A stretch of 19,144 nucleotides of DNA, from positions 1 through 19,144 of the forward strand of contig JADFXS010000028.1 in assembly GCA_015233515.1 (NCBI GenBank), written 5' to 3'. Under the pieces are notes generated by a model that had not been told where the DNA came from, did not search any database, and worked only from the letters and a program-made list of their open reading frames with translations. Source of the stretch: Deltaproteobacteria bacterium (GTDB lineage: Bacteria; Desulfobacterota; Desulfarculia; Adiutricales; JAGVGV01). Position numbers and translations under genes: made by a program. Positions 1 through 6,896 of the stretch are shown piece after piece; the first letter of the stretch is position 1; each line of letters starts with the position of its first letter.

Positions 1-60
1 GGATCACATCCTTTTGATACCTCGCAGCTTGCTGCGGGGTAGTTAATTGTATAAGGTCTA
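1..60. repeat. Dispersed 60-bp palindromic repeat, copy 1
   Basis: The first 60 bases are the reverse complement of 8820-8879, with 57 of 60 positions identical by direct comparison. The core is an imperfect palindrome: arms 18-28 and 31-41 pair around TT, with one mismatch (T22 against G37). An in-frame stop TAA at 44-46 lies inside the repeat and closes the frame of the substrate-binding protein remnant that begins right after it. Short GC-rich palindromes of this kind are usually dispersed intergenic elements. The window starts inside the copy, so its outer boundary is unknown. Confidence 0.85.
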
Positions 61-217
61 TGGCATGGACGAAAAGAAGGTGGATCTCACGCCGATTAAC
101 AAGCAAATTGTGCCTGACGAGGTCAGCAAACTGGTTGAAAAAATTCGCGGTGAACTCATCAGCGGACAAATAAAGGTTAAAGGTCAGGAATTGCTCTATG
201 CCGGGACTAAAAGGTAG
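47..217 (+). pseudogene. 3' remnant of a BMP-family (PnrA-like) substrate-binding lipoprotein
   Basis: The frame that stops with TAG at 215-217 encodes about 56 residues. They include YGMDEKKVDLTPIN, then IVPDEVSKLVEKIRGELISG, which matches the usual C-terminus of Bmp/PnrA/Med nucleoside-binding lipoproteins (a YG-x-K/E-x2-VDL-x-P motif followed by a final helix ending in a short 'ISG-IKV' strand). This is the standard first gene of the operon whose ATPase and permeases follow. The remaining ~300 residues are absent: upstream the frame meets TAA at 44-46 inside the 60-bp repeat, and family-like sequence begins exactly at the repeat edge (about 59-61). Either the repeat interrupted the gene or the sequence end joins the repeat wrongly. 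An internal ATG at 65 exists, but a 50-residue product would not bind ligand. Confidence 0.75.
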
Positions 218-227
218 ACAGCGCGGG

Positions 228-286
228 ATCGCTCGTTTCCGGCCGGAATATCGTTTCGGGTTTTTTTATGACCATGAACGAGCGAT
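228..286 (+). promoter_or_regulatory. Intercistronic inverted repeat enclosing a terminator-like hairpin
   Basis: A perfect 10-bp inverted repeat pairs ATCGCTCGTT (228-237) with AACGAGCGAT (277-286). The 39 nt between them contain a small hairpin (243-248 with 254-259, one G-T wobble) followed by seven T (261-267). The outer stem and inner hairpin can form together, so this may be a processing or stabilising structure or a leaky terminator between the binding-protein gene and the ATPase gene. Such elements often keep binding protein in excess over the membrane parts. Its function is inferred. Confidence 0.45.
243..267 (+). terminator. Possible weak intrinsic terminator or attenuator
   Basis: The stem is CCGGAA (243-248) with TTTCGG (254-259), around a 5-nt loop, followed by G and then T at 261-267. 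The stem is short with one G-T wobble, so termination would be partial at best, which fits an intercistronic attenuator. The ATPase ATG is 69 nt further on. Confidence 0.35.
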
Positions 287-335
287 TCCATCTTCAGGGC
301 GGTATCGGCTTTTAGTTCGGAAGTCGAGGCAACAA

Positions 336-1853
336 ATGTCCATTACGGTAGAAATGACCAATATCAACAAGGTTTTTCCAGGGGTCGTGGCCAACGATTC
401 CGTCAGCCTGACCCTCAATAGCGGTCAAATAATCGGCATAATCGGGGAAAACGGGGCAGGAAAAACCACCTTGATGAACATTCTTTACGGATTGTATCAT
501 CCGGATTCAGGGCAGATAAAAATAAACGGCCGGGAAGTGAAAATATCCTCGCCGCGTTCGGCCAATGAATTGGGCATCGGCATGGTTCACCAGCATTTTC
601 GCTTGGTGCCGTCCTTCACCGTATTGGAAAATATCATCCTGGGCCTTCCGACGCGGCGGGGATTTCTCGATTTAAAAAAGGCCAAAAAAAAGCTTTTGGA
701 GCTTTCGGAAGCATATCATCTTCAATGTCTTCCCGAGGCCGTGGTCCATACCCTGCCGGTCGGCATGAAACAAAAAGTTGAAATACTCAAAGCACTTTAC
801 CGGGGATCGGATCTTCTGATTCTCGACGAGCCGACCGGAGTGCTGACCCCTCGGGAAATCAAGGATTTGTTTGTTGTCCTCAAGGCGCTCAAGAAGGAAG
901 GCAAGACAATAGTCCTGGTTACCCATAAGCTCGGGGAGATCATGGTGGTCACCGATCGAGTGGTGGTGATGCGAAAGGGACGCGTGGTCAGCGAAGTAGC
1001 CACGTCCGAGACGGATGATCGCTCTCTGGCGCGCATGATGGTCGGTCGGGATGTGGCCTTCAACGTCCGCAAGGATCCGATGGAGCCAGGCGAGGTCATG
1101 CTTAAGATCGAAAGATTGTCGGCCGTCAACGATTGGGGGATCACGGCCGTGGATGATGTGTCGTTTGAAATCCGGCGAGGCGAGATTCTCGGCCTGGCCG
1201 GAGTGGAGGGCAACGGCCAGTCCGAACTCATCGACTGCCTGACCGGTCTCCGTCCGGCCCGGTCCGGGAAAATTACCATGGGCCAAGTGGATGTTACCGG
1301 CTTAAACCCGAAGCAGATCAGGGAATTGTCGGTGTCCCATATCCCGGAAGACCGGATGATCCGCGGGGTCAACACCGCCGCCAGCGTCTGGGAAAATCTC
1401 ATTGCCAATCGTTGCCGCTACGCTCCTTTTTCCACCAAAGGATTTTTAAATTCCAGAATGGTGTTCGAGGAAAGCCAAGCGCTGATCGAGCATTACCACA
1501 TCGATACGCCTAGCCGCGATACCAAGGTTTCCAACCTTTCCGGCGGCAATATTCAAAAACTGATCATTGCCCGGGAGATCCACTTGGAACCGGGTTTTAT
1601 CATAATCGCGCATCCCAGCCGGGGGGTGGATGTCGGGGCCATCGAATTCATCCATGAAAAAATCATGCGGCTGCGCCGTCAGGGATCGGCCGTCCTTCTT
1701 GTTTCTTCGGAATTATCCGAACTGATTTCTCTTTGCGATCGAATTCTGGTCATGTATCGGGGTCGATTTAATGGCGAATGTCTTCCCGATCAGGTTTCCG
1801 AAAAGGACCTTGGGGTCCTTATTGCCGGCGCCAATGGAGGCGGACACGGATAA
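336..1853 (+). CDS. BMP-type nucleoside/heterocycle ABC transporter, double ATP-binding protein (YufO/NupO-like)
   Basis: 505-residue cytoplasmic ATPase with two fused ABC domains, the usual size for the RbsA/YufO-type partner of BMP-family transporters. The N-terminal domain has Walker A GENGAGKT at residues 37-44, the family's altered signature PVGMKQKVEILKALYR, and Walker B LLILDEP followed by TGVLTP. The C-terminal domain has the degenerate P-loop GVEGNGQSE, a canonical LSGGNIQK signature and a degenerate Walker B (IIIAHPSRGVDVGA). These altered motifs are normal for the family, not decay. I chose ATG 336 because GAGG at 326-329 lies 6 nt upstream and the protein then begins MSITVEMTNINKVFPG, as homologues do; the open frame reaches back to 198 but reads as noise. 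It overlaps nothing and abuts the first permease (TAA 1851-1853, ATG 1854). Known members import nucleosides, purines or related compounds. Confidence 0.93.
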   Translation: MSITVEMTNINKVFPGVVANDSVSLTLNSGQIIGIIGENGAGKTTLMNILYGLYHPDSGQIKINGREVKISSPRSANELGIGMVHQHFRLVPSFTVLENIILGLPTRRGFLDLKKAKKKLLELSEAYHLQCLPEAVVHTLPVGMKQKVEILKALYRGSDLLILDEPTGVLTPREIKDLFVVLKALKKEGKTIVLVTHKLGEIMVVTDRVVVMRKGRVVSEVATSETDDRSLARMMVGRDVAFNVRKDPMEPGEVMLKIERLSAVNDWGITAVDDVSFEIRRGEILGLAGVEGNGQSELIDCLTGLRPARSGKITMGQVDVTGLNPKQIRELSVSHIPEDRMIRGVNTAASVWENLIANRCRYAPFSTKGFLNSRMVFEESQALIEHYHIDTPSRDTKVSNLSGGNIQKLIIAREIHLEPGFIIIAHPSRGVDVGAIEFIHEKIMRLRRQGSAVLLVSSELSELISLCDRILVMYRGRFNGECLPDQVSEKDLGVLIAGANGGGHG

Positions 1854-2903
1854 ATGATGAATAAAACCGGGACTAAAACAATGTTCGTAATCAAGCTGGC
1901 CGGTCCGGGCTTGGCTGTCCTCGGCGCGCTGGTGATCGGCGCCGTGATCATCAAGTTATCGGGGTATGACCCGCTGAACGCGTACTGGGAACTCCTCAAG
2001 GGTGGTTGGGGAAATAAATCCGCCCTGGCCAACACCTTGCGTCTGACCACGCCCCTGTTGTTGACGGCTTTATCTTTCATGATCGCCTTCAAGGCCGGGA
2101 TGATTAACCTCGGGGCCGACGGGCAGCTCTATATGGGCGCCTTCGCGGCCGCGGTCGTCGGCTTTGCCCTGCCTTCCCTGCCCGCGCCTTTGCACATAGC
2201 GCTCTGTTTGGTGAGCGCCGCCCTGATGGGCATGATCTGGGTCATCATCCCGACTATCTGCCGACTCAGGTTCGGGGCCAGTGAGATTCTGACCACCCTG
2301 ATGATGAACTACATCGCCATCCTGTTCACCGAATATCTGGTCACTTATCCCTTCAGGGGCGGCGGCGTGACCGGCCAAGCCATCGCCACTAAACCGATCC
2401 TCGAGTCAGCCATACTGCCATCGATTATTCCCCCTTACCGAGTTACGCCGGCCTTGGCGATCGCCGTCTGCCTGGCAATAATTCTATATCTGATCTTCAA
2501 AAGGACCGTTTTGGGCTACGAAATTAAAATGGTCGGTCAAAACCCGGAGTTTGCCAGATATACCGGGATAGCCGTCGGTCGGACTATGTTCAAAGCCATG
2601 TTCATCAGCGGCGGATTGGCCGGTTTGGCCGGCGCGGTGGAAGTTCTCGGCGTGCATCTGAAGTTCATGACTCATTTTTCCCAGAACGCCGGCTTCGACG
2701 GCATCATCATCTCCCTGCTCGGTAAGAATCATCCTCTTTGCATTTTAGTGAGTTCAATTTTTATAGGCGGCCTTAAGAACGGAGCCATGGCCATGGAAAG
2801 ACGAACCGATATCGACCAGAACGTCATCATAATTATGACGGCGATTATCATTCTTTTCGTGACGGCTTTGGAATTCAAGCGCCAACGGCATCGGGAAGAT
2901 TGA
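1854..2903 (+). CDS. BMP-type ABC transporter permease 1 (YufP-like, BPD_transp_2)
   Basis: 349-residue integral membrane protein. Hydrophobic segments run through most of its length, starting at about residue 15 (GPGLAVLGALVIGAVII), then LLLTALSFMIAFKAGMINLG, the family hallmark where 'aGmiNiGadGQ' follows the second helix, and ending near VIIIMTAIIILFVTALEF. The cytoplasmic coupling region is around GYEIKMVGQNPEFARYTGI, followed by the conserved glycine-rich stretch SGGLAGLAGAVEVLGV. The start ATG directly follows the ATPase stop; a second ATG is the next codon, and GGAGG lies at 1836-1840. It pairs with the next gene to form the heterodimeric channel. It is recognised at family level; the transported molecule is not determined by sequence. 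Confidence 0.92.
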   Translation: MMNKTGTKTMFVIKLAGPGLAVLGALVIGAVIIKLSGYDPLNAYWELLKGGWGNKSALANTLRLTTPLLLTALSFMIAFKAGMINLGADGQLYMGAFAAAVVGFALPSLPAPLHIALCLVSAALMGMIWVIIPTICRLRFGASEILTTLMMNYIAILFTEYLVTYPFRGGGVTGQAIATKPILESAILPSIIPPYRVTPALAIAVCLAIILYLIFKRTVLGYEIKMVGQNPEFARYTGIAVGRTMFKAMFISGGLAGLAGAVEVLGVHLKFMTHFSQNAGFDGIIISLLGKNHPLCILVSSIFIGGLKNGAMAMERRTDIDQNVIIIMTAIIILFVTALEFKRQRHRED

Positions 2904-2910
2904 GGTCAAT

Positions 2911-3822
2911 ATGGATTTTTCTCTTTTGATCGATTTAGGACAATCGGCGCTTAGGATGAGCACTCCGTTGCTGTTGGGCGGCTTGGGTTGCCTTTTCGCC
3001 CAATGGGCTGGAGTTTGGGACATCGGCATTGAAGGTAAAATGCTGTTCGGATGTTTTTTCGGCATTCTGGTCAGCCATTTCAGCCAGAGCGCCTGGCTGG
3101 GCGTGGCCGGGGCGGTGACGGCCGGACTTCTTCTCGGCCTGCTCATGGCCGTGTTCATCGTTTCCTTCAAGGCGGATCAAATCATTGTCGGTGTGGCCGT
3201 CAATATCTTCAGTTTCGGACTCACCACCTTTTTACTCCTGACTATCCTCGGAGTTAAAGGGTCCTTCGGTCCGGACGGAGTCGTTTCACTACCGCTGATC
3301 GAATCGTCGGCCCCGAAAGGAATTCCCATTCTGTATCCGCTTCTTTTTGGCTACAGCCCTCTGGTGTACCTGGCCTGGGTTCTGGTCATCCTGTCCAGTG
3401 TTTTGCTCTACCGAACCAGCTTCGGCCTTGGTTTAAGGGCTGTCGGCGAACATCCTCAGACCGCCGAGGCCGCCGGTATTTCGGTAAGCCGGAAGCAGTA
3501 TTGGGGGCTGGCCATCGCCGGCGGCTTGAGCGGCTTGGCCGGCGCGCAGTTGACCTTGGGGTTTTTGCCCATTTTTTCGGAAAACATGACGGCCGGCCGG
3601 GGTTTCATTGCCTTTTCAGCCGTGATTCTGGGCGCGGGACATCCGGTCAAGGTCTTTTTGGCCGCGTTGATGTTCGGAATGACCGAAGCTTTGGGCATGG
3701 CCTTGCAGAGCGCCAATATGCCCGTGCATTTTCCGCTGATGGTGCCGTATGTGGTCACCATTTTTGTATTGGTTTTATTCCAGTTGAGGCGGCGGGCGGT
3801 CGGAAAAGGGAGCCGTTCCTGA
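2911..3822 (+). CDS. BMP-type ABC transporter permease 2 (YufQ-like, BPD_transp_2)
   Basis: 303-residue membrane protein and second permease of the importer. It shows the family pattern: an N-terminal helix with TPLLLGGLGCLFAQWAGVWD, then IGIEGKMLFGCFFG (matching the 'iniGiEGmml' motif of YufQ proteins), the coupling region LGLRAVGEHPQTAEAAGISV, and a glycine-rich segment GGLSGLAGAQLTLG. The C-terminus is short and basic after the last helix. ATG 2911 has GAGGT at 2902-2906, overlapping the stop of permease 1, so the two genes are translationally close (7-nt gap). The transporter would be complete except for the truncated binding protein at the left edge. No terminator is evident after it. 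Confidence 0.92.
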   Translation: MDFSLLIDLGQSALRMSTPLLLGGLGCLFAQWAGVWDIGIEGKMLFGCFFGILVSHFSQSAWLGVAGAVTAGLLLGLLMAVFIVSFKADQIIVGVAVNIFSFGLTTFLLLTILGVKGSFGPDGVVSLPLIESSAPKGIPILYPLLFGYSPLVYLAWVLVILSSVLLYRTSFGLGLRAVGEHPQTAEAAGISVSRKQYWGLAIAGGLSGLAGAQLTLGFLPIFSENMTAGRGFIAFSAVILGAGHPVKVFLAALMFGMTEALGMALQSANMPVHFPLMVPYVVTIFVLVLFQLRRRAVGKGSRS

Positions 3823-4058
3823 ACACCGTCAGCCTCCACGAAATGGATGATTAGGTCAAAAACAGGTCCGCCGCGGAAGCGATATGGAACTAAATCATAT
3901 TCGGATATACCGGAAAGATCCTCAAGGCCAATCTGACGTGAAAACAATTTCCCCGCGGTCGGAGCTTGGACAGGCAGCGGAATTCCAATCTAAGAAAGCC
4001 TGGTTAGGCGCGTTCTAACCGAGGTAGCCGCGAAATTTCCTAGGGAGGGCAACTAATT
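3823..4058. other. 236-bp spacer between transporter and alcohol dehydrogenase genes
   Basis: No gene is seen; open frames here are tails of shadows from the permease gene. A 6-bp hairpin GGTTAG/CTAACC (4002-4007 with 4015-4020, 7-nt loop) is not followed by T residues. A weak promoter-like pair, TTGGAC near 3966 and TCTAAG 17 nt later, is not convincing. The strong ribosome binding site AGGGAGGG at 4042-4049 serves the gene starting at 4059. Transporter and catabolic genes may be one transcript or two. Confidence 0.4.
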
Positions 4059-5231
4059 ATGGAAACGGTGATCAATCTTCCGCCGGAAGTCAGGTTCGGT
4101 TTTGGCGCGTTGGATTCATTGGTTCCGGCCATTAACCGGCTTGGAAATCAGAGGATTCTAATCGTCACCGATCAGGGCGTAGTTAAAAGCGGCCTCATTC
4201 AACCGGTGGTTGAACGACTGGAAAAGGCCGGTCTAGGTTACACTATTTTTGATAAAGTCAGGCCAAACCCGACTGTTTTTGACTGTTTGACCGGTCTGGA
4301 TATATTCCGAGAGCACGGTGGCGATGTCTTGATCGCCGTGGGTGGCGGCAGTCCCATGGATGCCGCCAAGGTAATCCAATTGATGGCGACCCACACCGGG
4401 GATGTGGCCGAATATGATGTCATGGCCGGCGGTGTGGATAAAATAAACCGTCACCTACCGCCCATGATCGCTGTTCCGACTACATCCGGGACCGGGAGCG
4501 AGGTTTCGGCCGGCGCCGTGGTCACCGAAGAAACCCGCAACCAGAAAATTGTCATTGTCAGTCCCTATCTTTTACCCGGCGTGGCCATCGTCGATCCCGA
4601 GATGACCATGGGCCTGCCGCCGAATCTGACCGCTTCCACCGGAGCCGACGCCCTGACGCACTGTATCGAAGTCTATGTTTCAATCAACGAGGAACCATTG
4701 GTTGAAGCAATGATGCTCTTCGGGATCGAACTCTGCGGCAAGTATCTTGCCCGGGTCGTGGCCGACGGCTCGGATCGCGAGGCCAGGAAATGGATGGCCT
4801 TTGCTTCGACCGTGGGCGGGATGGGAATAAATGTCAAAGGTCTGGGCGCCAGCCATTCCCTGTCCCATCAACTATCCACCGATCATGGGATTCCCCATGG
4901 CCTGGCTAACGCGATCATGCTGCCTCATGTCATGCGCTTTAACCTGGATTACGCGGAACCCAAATACGCCCGCATGGCCGTGGCGCTGGGCGCTGCCGAT
5001 GTTTCATCTTCAGTTCGGGACAAGGCGGAAAAGGGTATCAACGCCGTTGATGAACTGTTTTCCGGACTGGGGCTAAACCTGAATCTGGCCTCATACGGCG
5101 TGTCCGATGACTCAATCGAAAAGATGTCCGCCAAGGCCATGAACGATCCTTGCCATTCAGGTAATCCGCGACCGTGTGACCAGGCGTTGATGAAGGCGAT
5201 GTATCTCGCGGCTCTGGAAAGGAAGGCCTGA
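4059..5231 (+). CDS. Iron-containing alcohol dehydrogenase (Fe-ADH family, group III)
   Basis: 390 residues, the normal length for NAD(P)-dependent group III alcohol dehydrogenases (PF00465), which interconvert alcohols and aldehydes or ketones. The N-terminal dinucleotide-binding domain carries GGGSPMDAAK at 95-104 and PTTSGTGSEVS at 140-150. The metal-binding residues align with E. coli FucO: Asp197 and His201 in GADALTHCIE, His266 in GASHSLSHQ and His280 in HGIPHGLANAIMLPH, so the enzyme should be active. ATG 4059 has AGGGAGGG 9 nt upstream. It starts a run of four genes with gaps of 7, 28 and 7 nt. In this context it probably handles an aldehyde or semialdehyde released late in the pathway, but the substrate (1,2-diol, 4-hydroxybutyrate type or other) cannot be fixed from sequence. 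Confidence 0.92.
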   Translation: METVINLPPEVRFGFGALDSLVPAINRLGNQRILIVTDQGVVKSGLIQPVVERLEKAGLGYTIFDKVRPNPTVFDCLTGLDIFREHGGDVLIAVGGGSPMDAAKVIQLMATHTGDVAEYDVMAGGVDKINRHLPPMIAVPTTSGTGSEVSAGAVVTEETRNQKIVIVSPYLLPGVAIVDPEMTMGLPPNLTASTGADALTHCIEVYVSINEEPLVEAMMLFGIELCGKYLARVVADGSDREARKWMAFASTVGGMGINVKGLGASHSLSHQLSTDHGIPHGLANAIMLPHVMRFNLDYAEPKYARMAVALGAADVSSSVRDKAEKGINAVDELFSGLGLNLNLASYGVSDDSIEKMSAKAMNDPCHSGNPRPCDQALMKAMYLAALERKA

Positions 5232-5238
5232 ATTCAAC

Positions 5239-6204
5239 ATGAAAGCTAGCGCTAACCCCTGTCGACGATGTATCAAGCCTTTCCGGATGAAACGAGCGTT
5301 GTTGACCCTGGATTACCTCAAGGCAGCCGAAGGATTGGGCGGTTGGAACGAAGCCGCCGGCATCAGGACTGAATCTGAAAAAGATTTCGGGCGGAAAACG
5401 GCCGGATGGCCGGCCGGGAATGATTTGAAAGGATTGGCCGCTTATTTTCGATCCTGGCCCGAGAGCGCAATTTCGCTAACCGCGGGGATGATGGCTGTGC
5501 GAATCAAGGCGTGTCCTTTTTTCGAAGGACTGATTTCTCTCGGTCTGACCAAGGATGAAATCAAGGACTTATCTTCATTGCTCTGCCTCGAGGAATACTT
5601 TGTCCAAGGTTTCAATCCGTCGTTCGACTTCAGCATCATCAATTGCCTGATGCGCGGCGATCCGGACTGTCGGTTCGAGATTAAAGGCCATGAGGCGAGC
5701 GCCGCGGAGAAGCTCGAGTTCGATGAGAGTTGCCCGGCCAGGGCTGAAGGAAGAACCTGCCCGGCTGATACTTTCGGCGCCTTGACCGCTCGTTATACCG
5801 TTGATCTGAAAAAATTATCGGAAGTCGGAGAGGTAAGCGACCGGCAACAACAGGCGATCCGGATCCGGTACCTCTCGGCCAAGGCCGGGGGGGAATTGCT
5901 GGCTAAAAAAGCAGACCGGACCGATCTGGAAGGCCTGGTCAAATACTACTGGAGCAAATTCCCTAACGTTTCCTGCCGATTAGAAGAAGGAACGCTGATC
6001 TGTGAAGCCTTGACCTGCGCTCTGGCCACCGGTCTTGAAGAGCTGAGCGTCATCGGCACAACCGGTTTGAGTCACATGGCCTGCATCTGTGACGAAGCCG
6101 CCATTGCCGGATTTAATAGTGAAATTTTCTTTCAGCAAAGCCGAAATCTCCTGGATGGAGACAAGGCCTGCCGATGGGAACTGCGCCTGAAAACATCCAG
6201 ATGA
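5239..6204 (+). CDS. Tandem-duplicated ATC-hydrolase-like cysteine protein
   Basis: 321-residue soluble protein with two copies of one domain offset by 167 residues: DLKGL (62-66) aligns with DLEGL (229-233), GFN (124-126) with GFN (291-293), and GDPDCRFE (140-147) with GDKACRWE (307-314). Three cysteines are kept in both copies: Cys92/260, Cys116/284 and Cys144/311. The pattern CP-x-E...LC...GFNP...LMRGD-x2-C resembles the L-2-amino-thiazoline-4-carboxylic acid hydrolase family (PF14196), whose founding member opens a thiazoline ring to N- or S-carbamoyl-cysteine; most members are uncharacterised. Copy 1 is more canonical (it keeps Cys92-Pro93); copy 2 has lost the proline. The start follows the dehydrogenase stop by 7 nt, with GGAAGG just upstream; Met17 is an alternative. 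It may hydrolyse a ring C-N or C-S bond or may bind rather than catalyse; the V4R domain, which also has a GD-x2-C motif, is the other possibility. Confidence 0.65.
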   Translation: MKASANPCRRCIKPFRMKRALLTLDYLKAAEGLGGWNEAAGIRTESEKDFGRKTAGWPAGNDLKGLAAYFRSWPESAISLTAGMMAVRIKACPFFEGLISLGLTKDEIKDLSSLLCLEEYFVQGFNPSFDFSIINCLMRGDPDCRFEIKGHEASAAEKLEFDESCPARAEGRTCPADTFGALTARYTVDLKKLSEVGEVSDRQQQAIRIRYLSAKAGGELLAKKADRTDLEGLVKYYWSKFPNVSCRLEEGTLICEALTCALATGLEELSVIGTTGLSHMACICDEAAIAGFNSEIFFQQSRNLLDGDKACRWELRLKTSR

Positions 6205-6232
6205 AACCAACTGAAATCCAGATAAGGCAACC

Positions 6233-6889
6233 ATGGATAACATCGCGGTAACCGACTTGGAACAGTTAAGAATGTCCACTTCCCCGAAGACAACGGTCAT
6301 ATTGGTGATCGATGCGCAAAATGATTTTTGCGCGTCCGACGGCCGGATCGCCTCGACCGGCGGAGATATCGGCATGATCAGGGGCATGATTCCCTGTATG
6401 GCCGATTTTCTCAAGCAATCCAGGTGTTGTGGTCTGCCGATCATTTATCTGCAGCACATCAATTCCCCGGAAACCATGTCACCGGTTTGGGCGGCCAGGC
6501 GGGTGTTTTCCAAACGGGGCCAAGCTGTTTTATGCGCCAGGGGCAGTTCAGGCGCTGAAATCATACCTGAAGTAGCTCCCCAAGCGGGTGATCTGGTCGT
6601 GGAAAAAAACCGCTACAGCGGATTTATCGGCACTCGGCTGGAAGTCATTCTTCGTGCGCAGGCCATTAAAAGCGTAGTTGTTACCGGTGTTTCGACCAAT
6701 GTCTGCGTTGAATCGACCGCTCGGGACGCTTTTATGCGGGATTTTTTTGTTATCGTGCCGGAGGACTGCGTGGCCTCGACGCATCGGGAACTCCACCGCC
6801 CCGCCCTGGTGAACTTGTCCCAATACTTTGCCTTGATCACGACTTCGACCAGCCTGGTCGAGTCCTGGCAAACCGAAATCAAAGGATAA
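6233..6889 (+). CDS. Isochorismatase-family cysteine hydrolase (amidase)
   Basis: 218-residue member of the isochorismatase-like fold (PF00857). The catalytic triad is visible: Asp27 in VIDAQNDF, Lys125 in VVEKNRYSGF and the nucleophile Cys158 in STNVCVESTARDA, preceded by the usual cis-peptide segment (VTGVSTNV). Relatives with a Cys nucleophile include RutB (ureidoacrylate hydrolase), N-carbamoylsarcosine amidohydrolase, biuret hydrolase and nicotinamidase, all of which cleave amide or carbamoyl C-N bonds. The length and the VEKNRYSGF block fit the RutB/carbamoylsarcosine side better than nicotinamidase, which has a metal-binding histidine cluster not seen here. The first ~18 residues may be an extension; Met14 is an alternative start. 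Its position between the ATC-hydrolase-like gene and a reductase suggests hydrolysis of a ring-opened ureido or carbamoyl intermediate. Substrate unknown. Confidence 0.88.
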   Translation: MDNIAVTDLEQLRMSTSPKTTVILVIDAQNDFCASDGRIASTGGDIGMIRGMIPCMADFLKQSRCCGLPIIYLQHINSPETMSPVWAARRVFSKRGQAVLCARGSSGAEIIPEVAPQAGDLVVEKNRYSGFIGTRLEVILRAQAIKSVVVTGVSTNVCVESTARDAFMRDFFVIVPEDCVASTHRELHRPALVNLSQYFALITTSTSLVESWQTEIKG

Positions 6890-6896
6890 ACGCGTA

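Noticed and set aside
198..335. 46-codon upstream extension of the ATPase frame
   Set aside because: It overlaps the end of the binding-protein remnant, covers the hairpin region and does not resemble family N-termini; ATG 336 has the ribosome binding site.
672..1408. Long minus-strand open frames (about 200 codons each) opposite the ATPase gene
   Set aside because: They are antisense shadows of a gene with complete ABC motifs; their translations show no domain and have no ribosome binding site of note.
1140..1853. Second ABC domain suspected of decay because of its degenerate P-loop and Walker B
   Set aside because: The same substitutions are usual in the RbsA/YufO double-ATPase family.
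3456..3947. Minus-strand 163-codon open frame over the end of permease 2
   Set aside because: Mostly antisense to a well-supported membrane protein gene; no recognisable domain.
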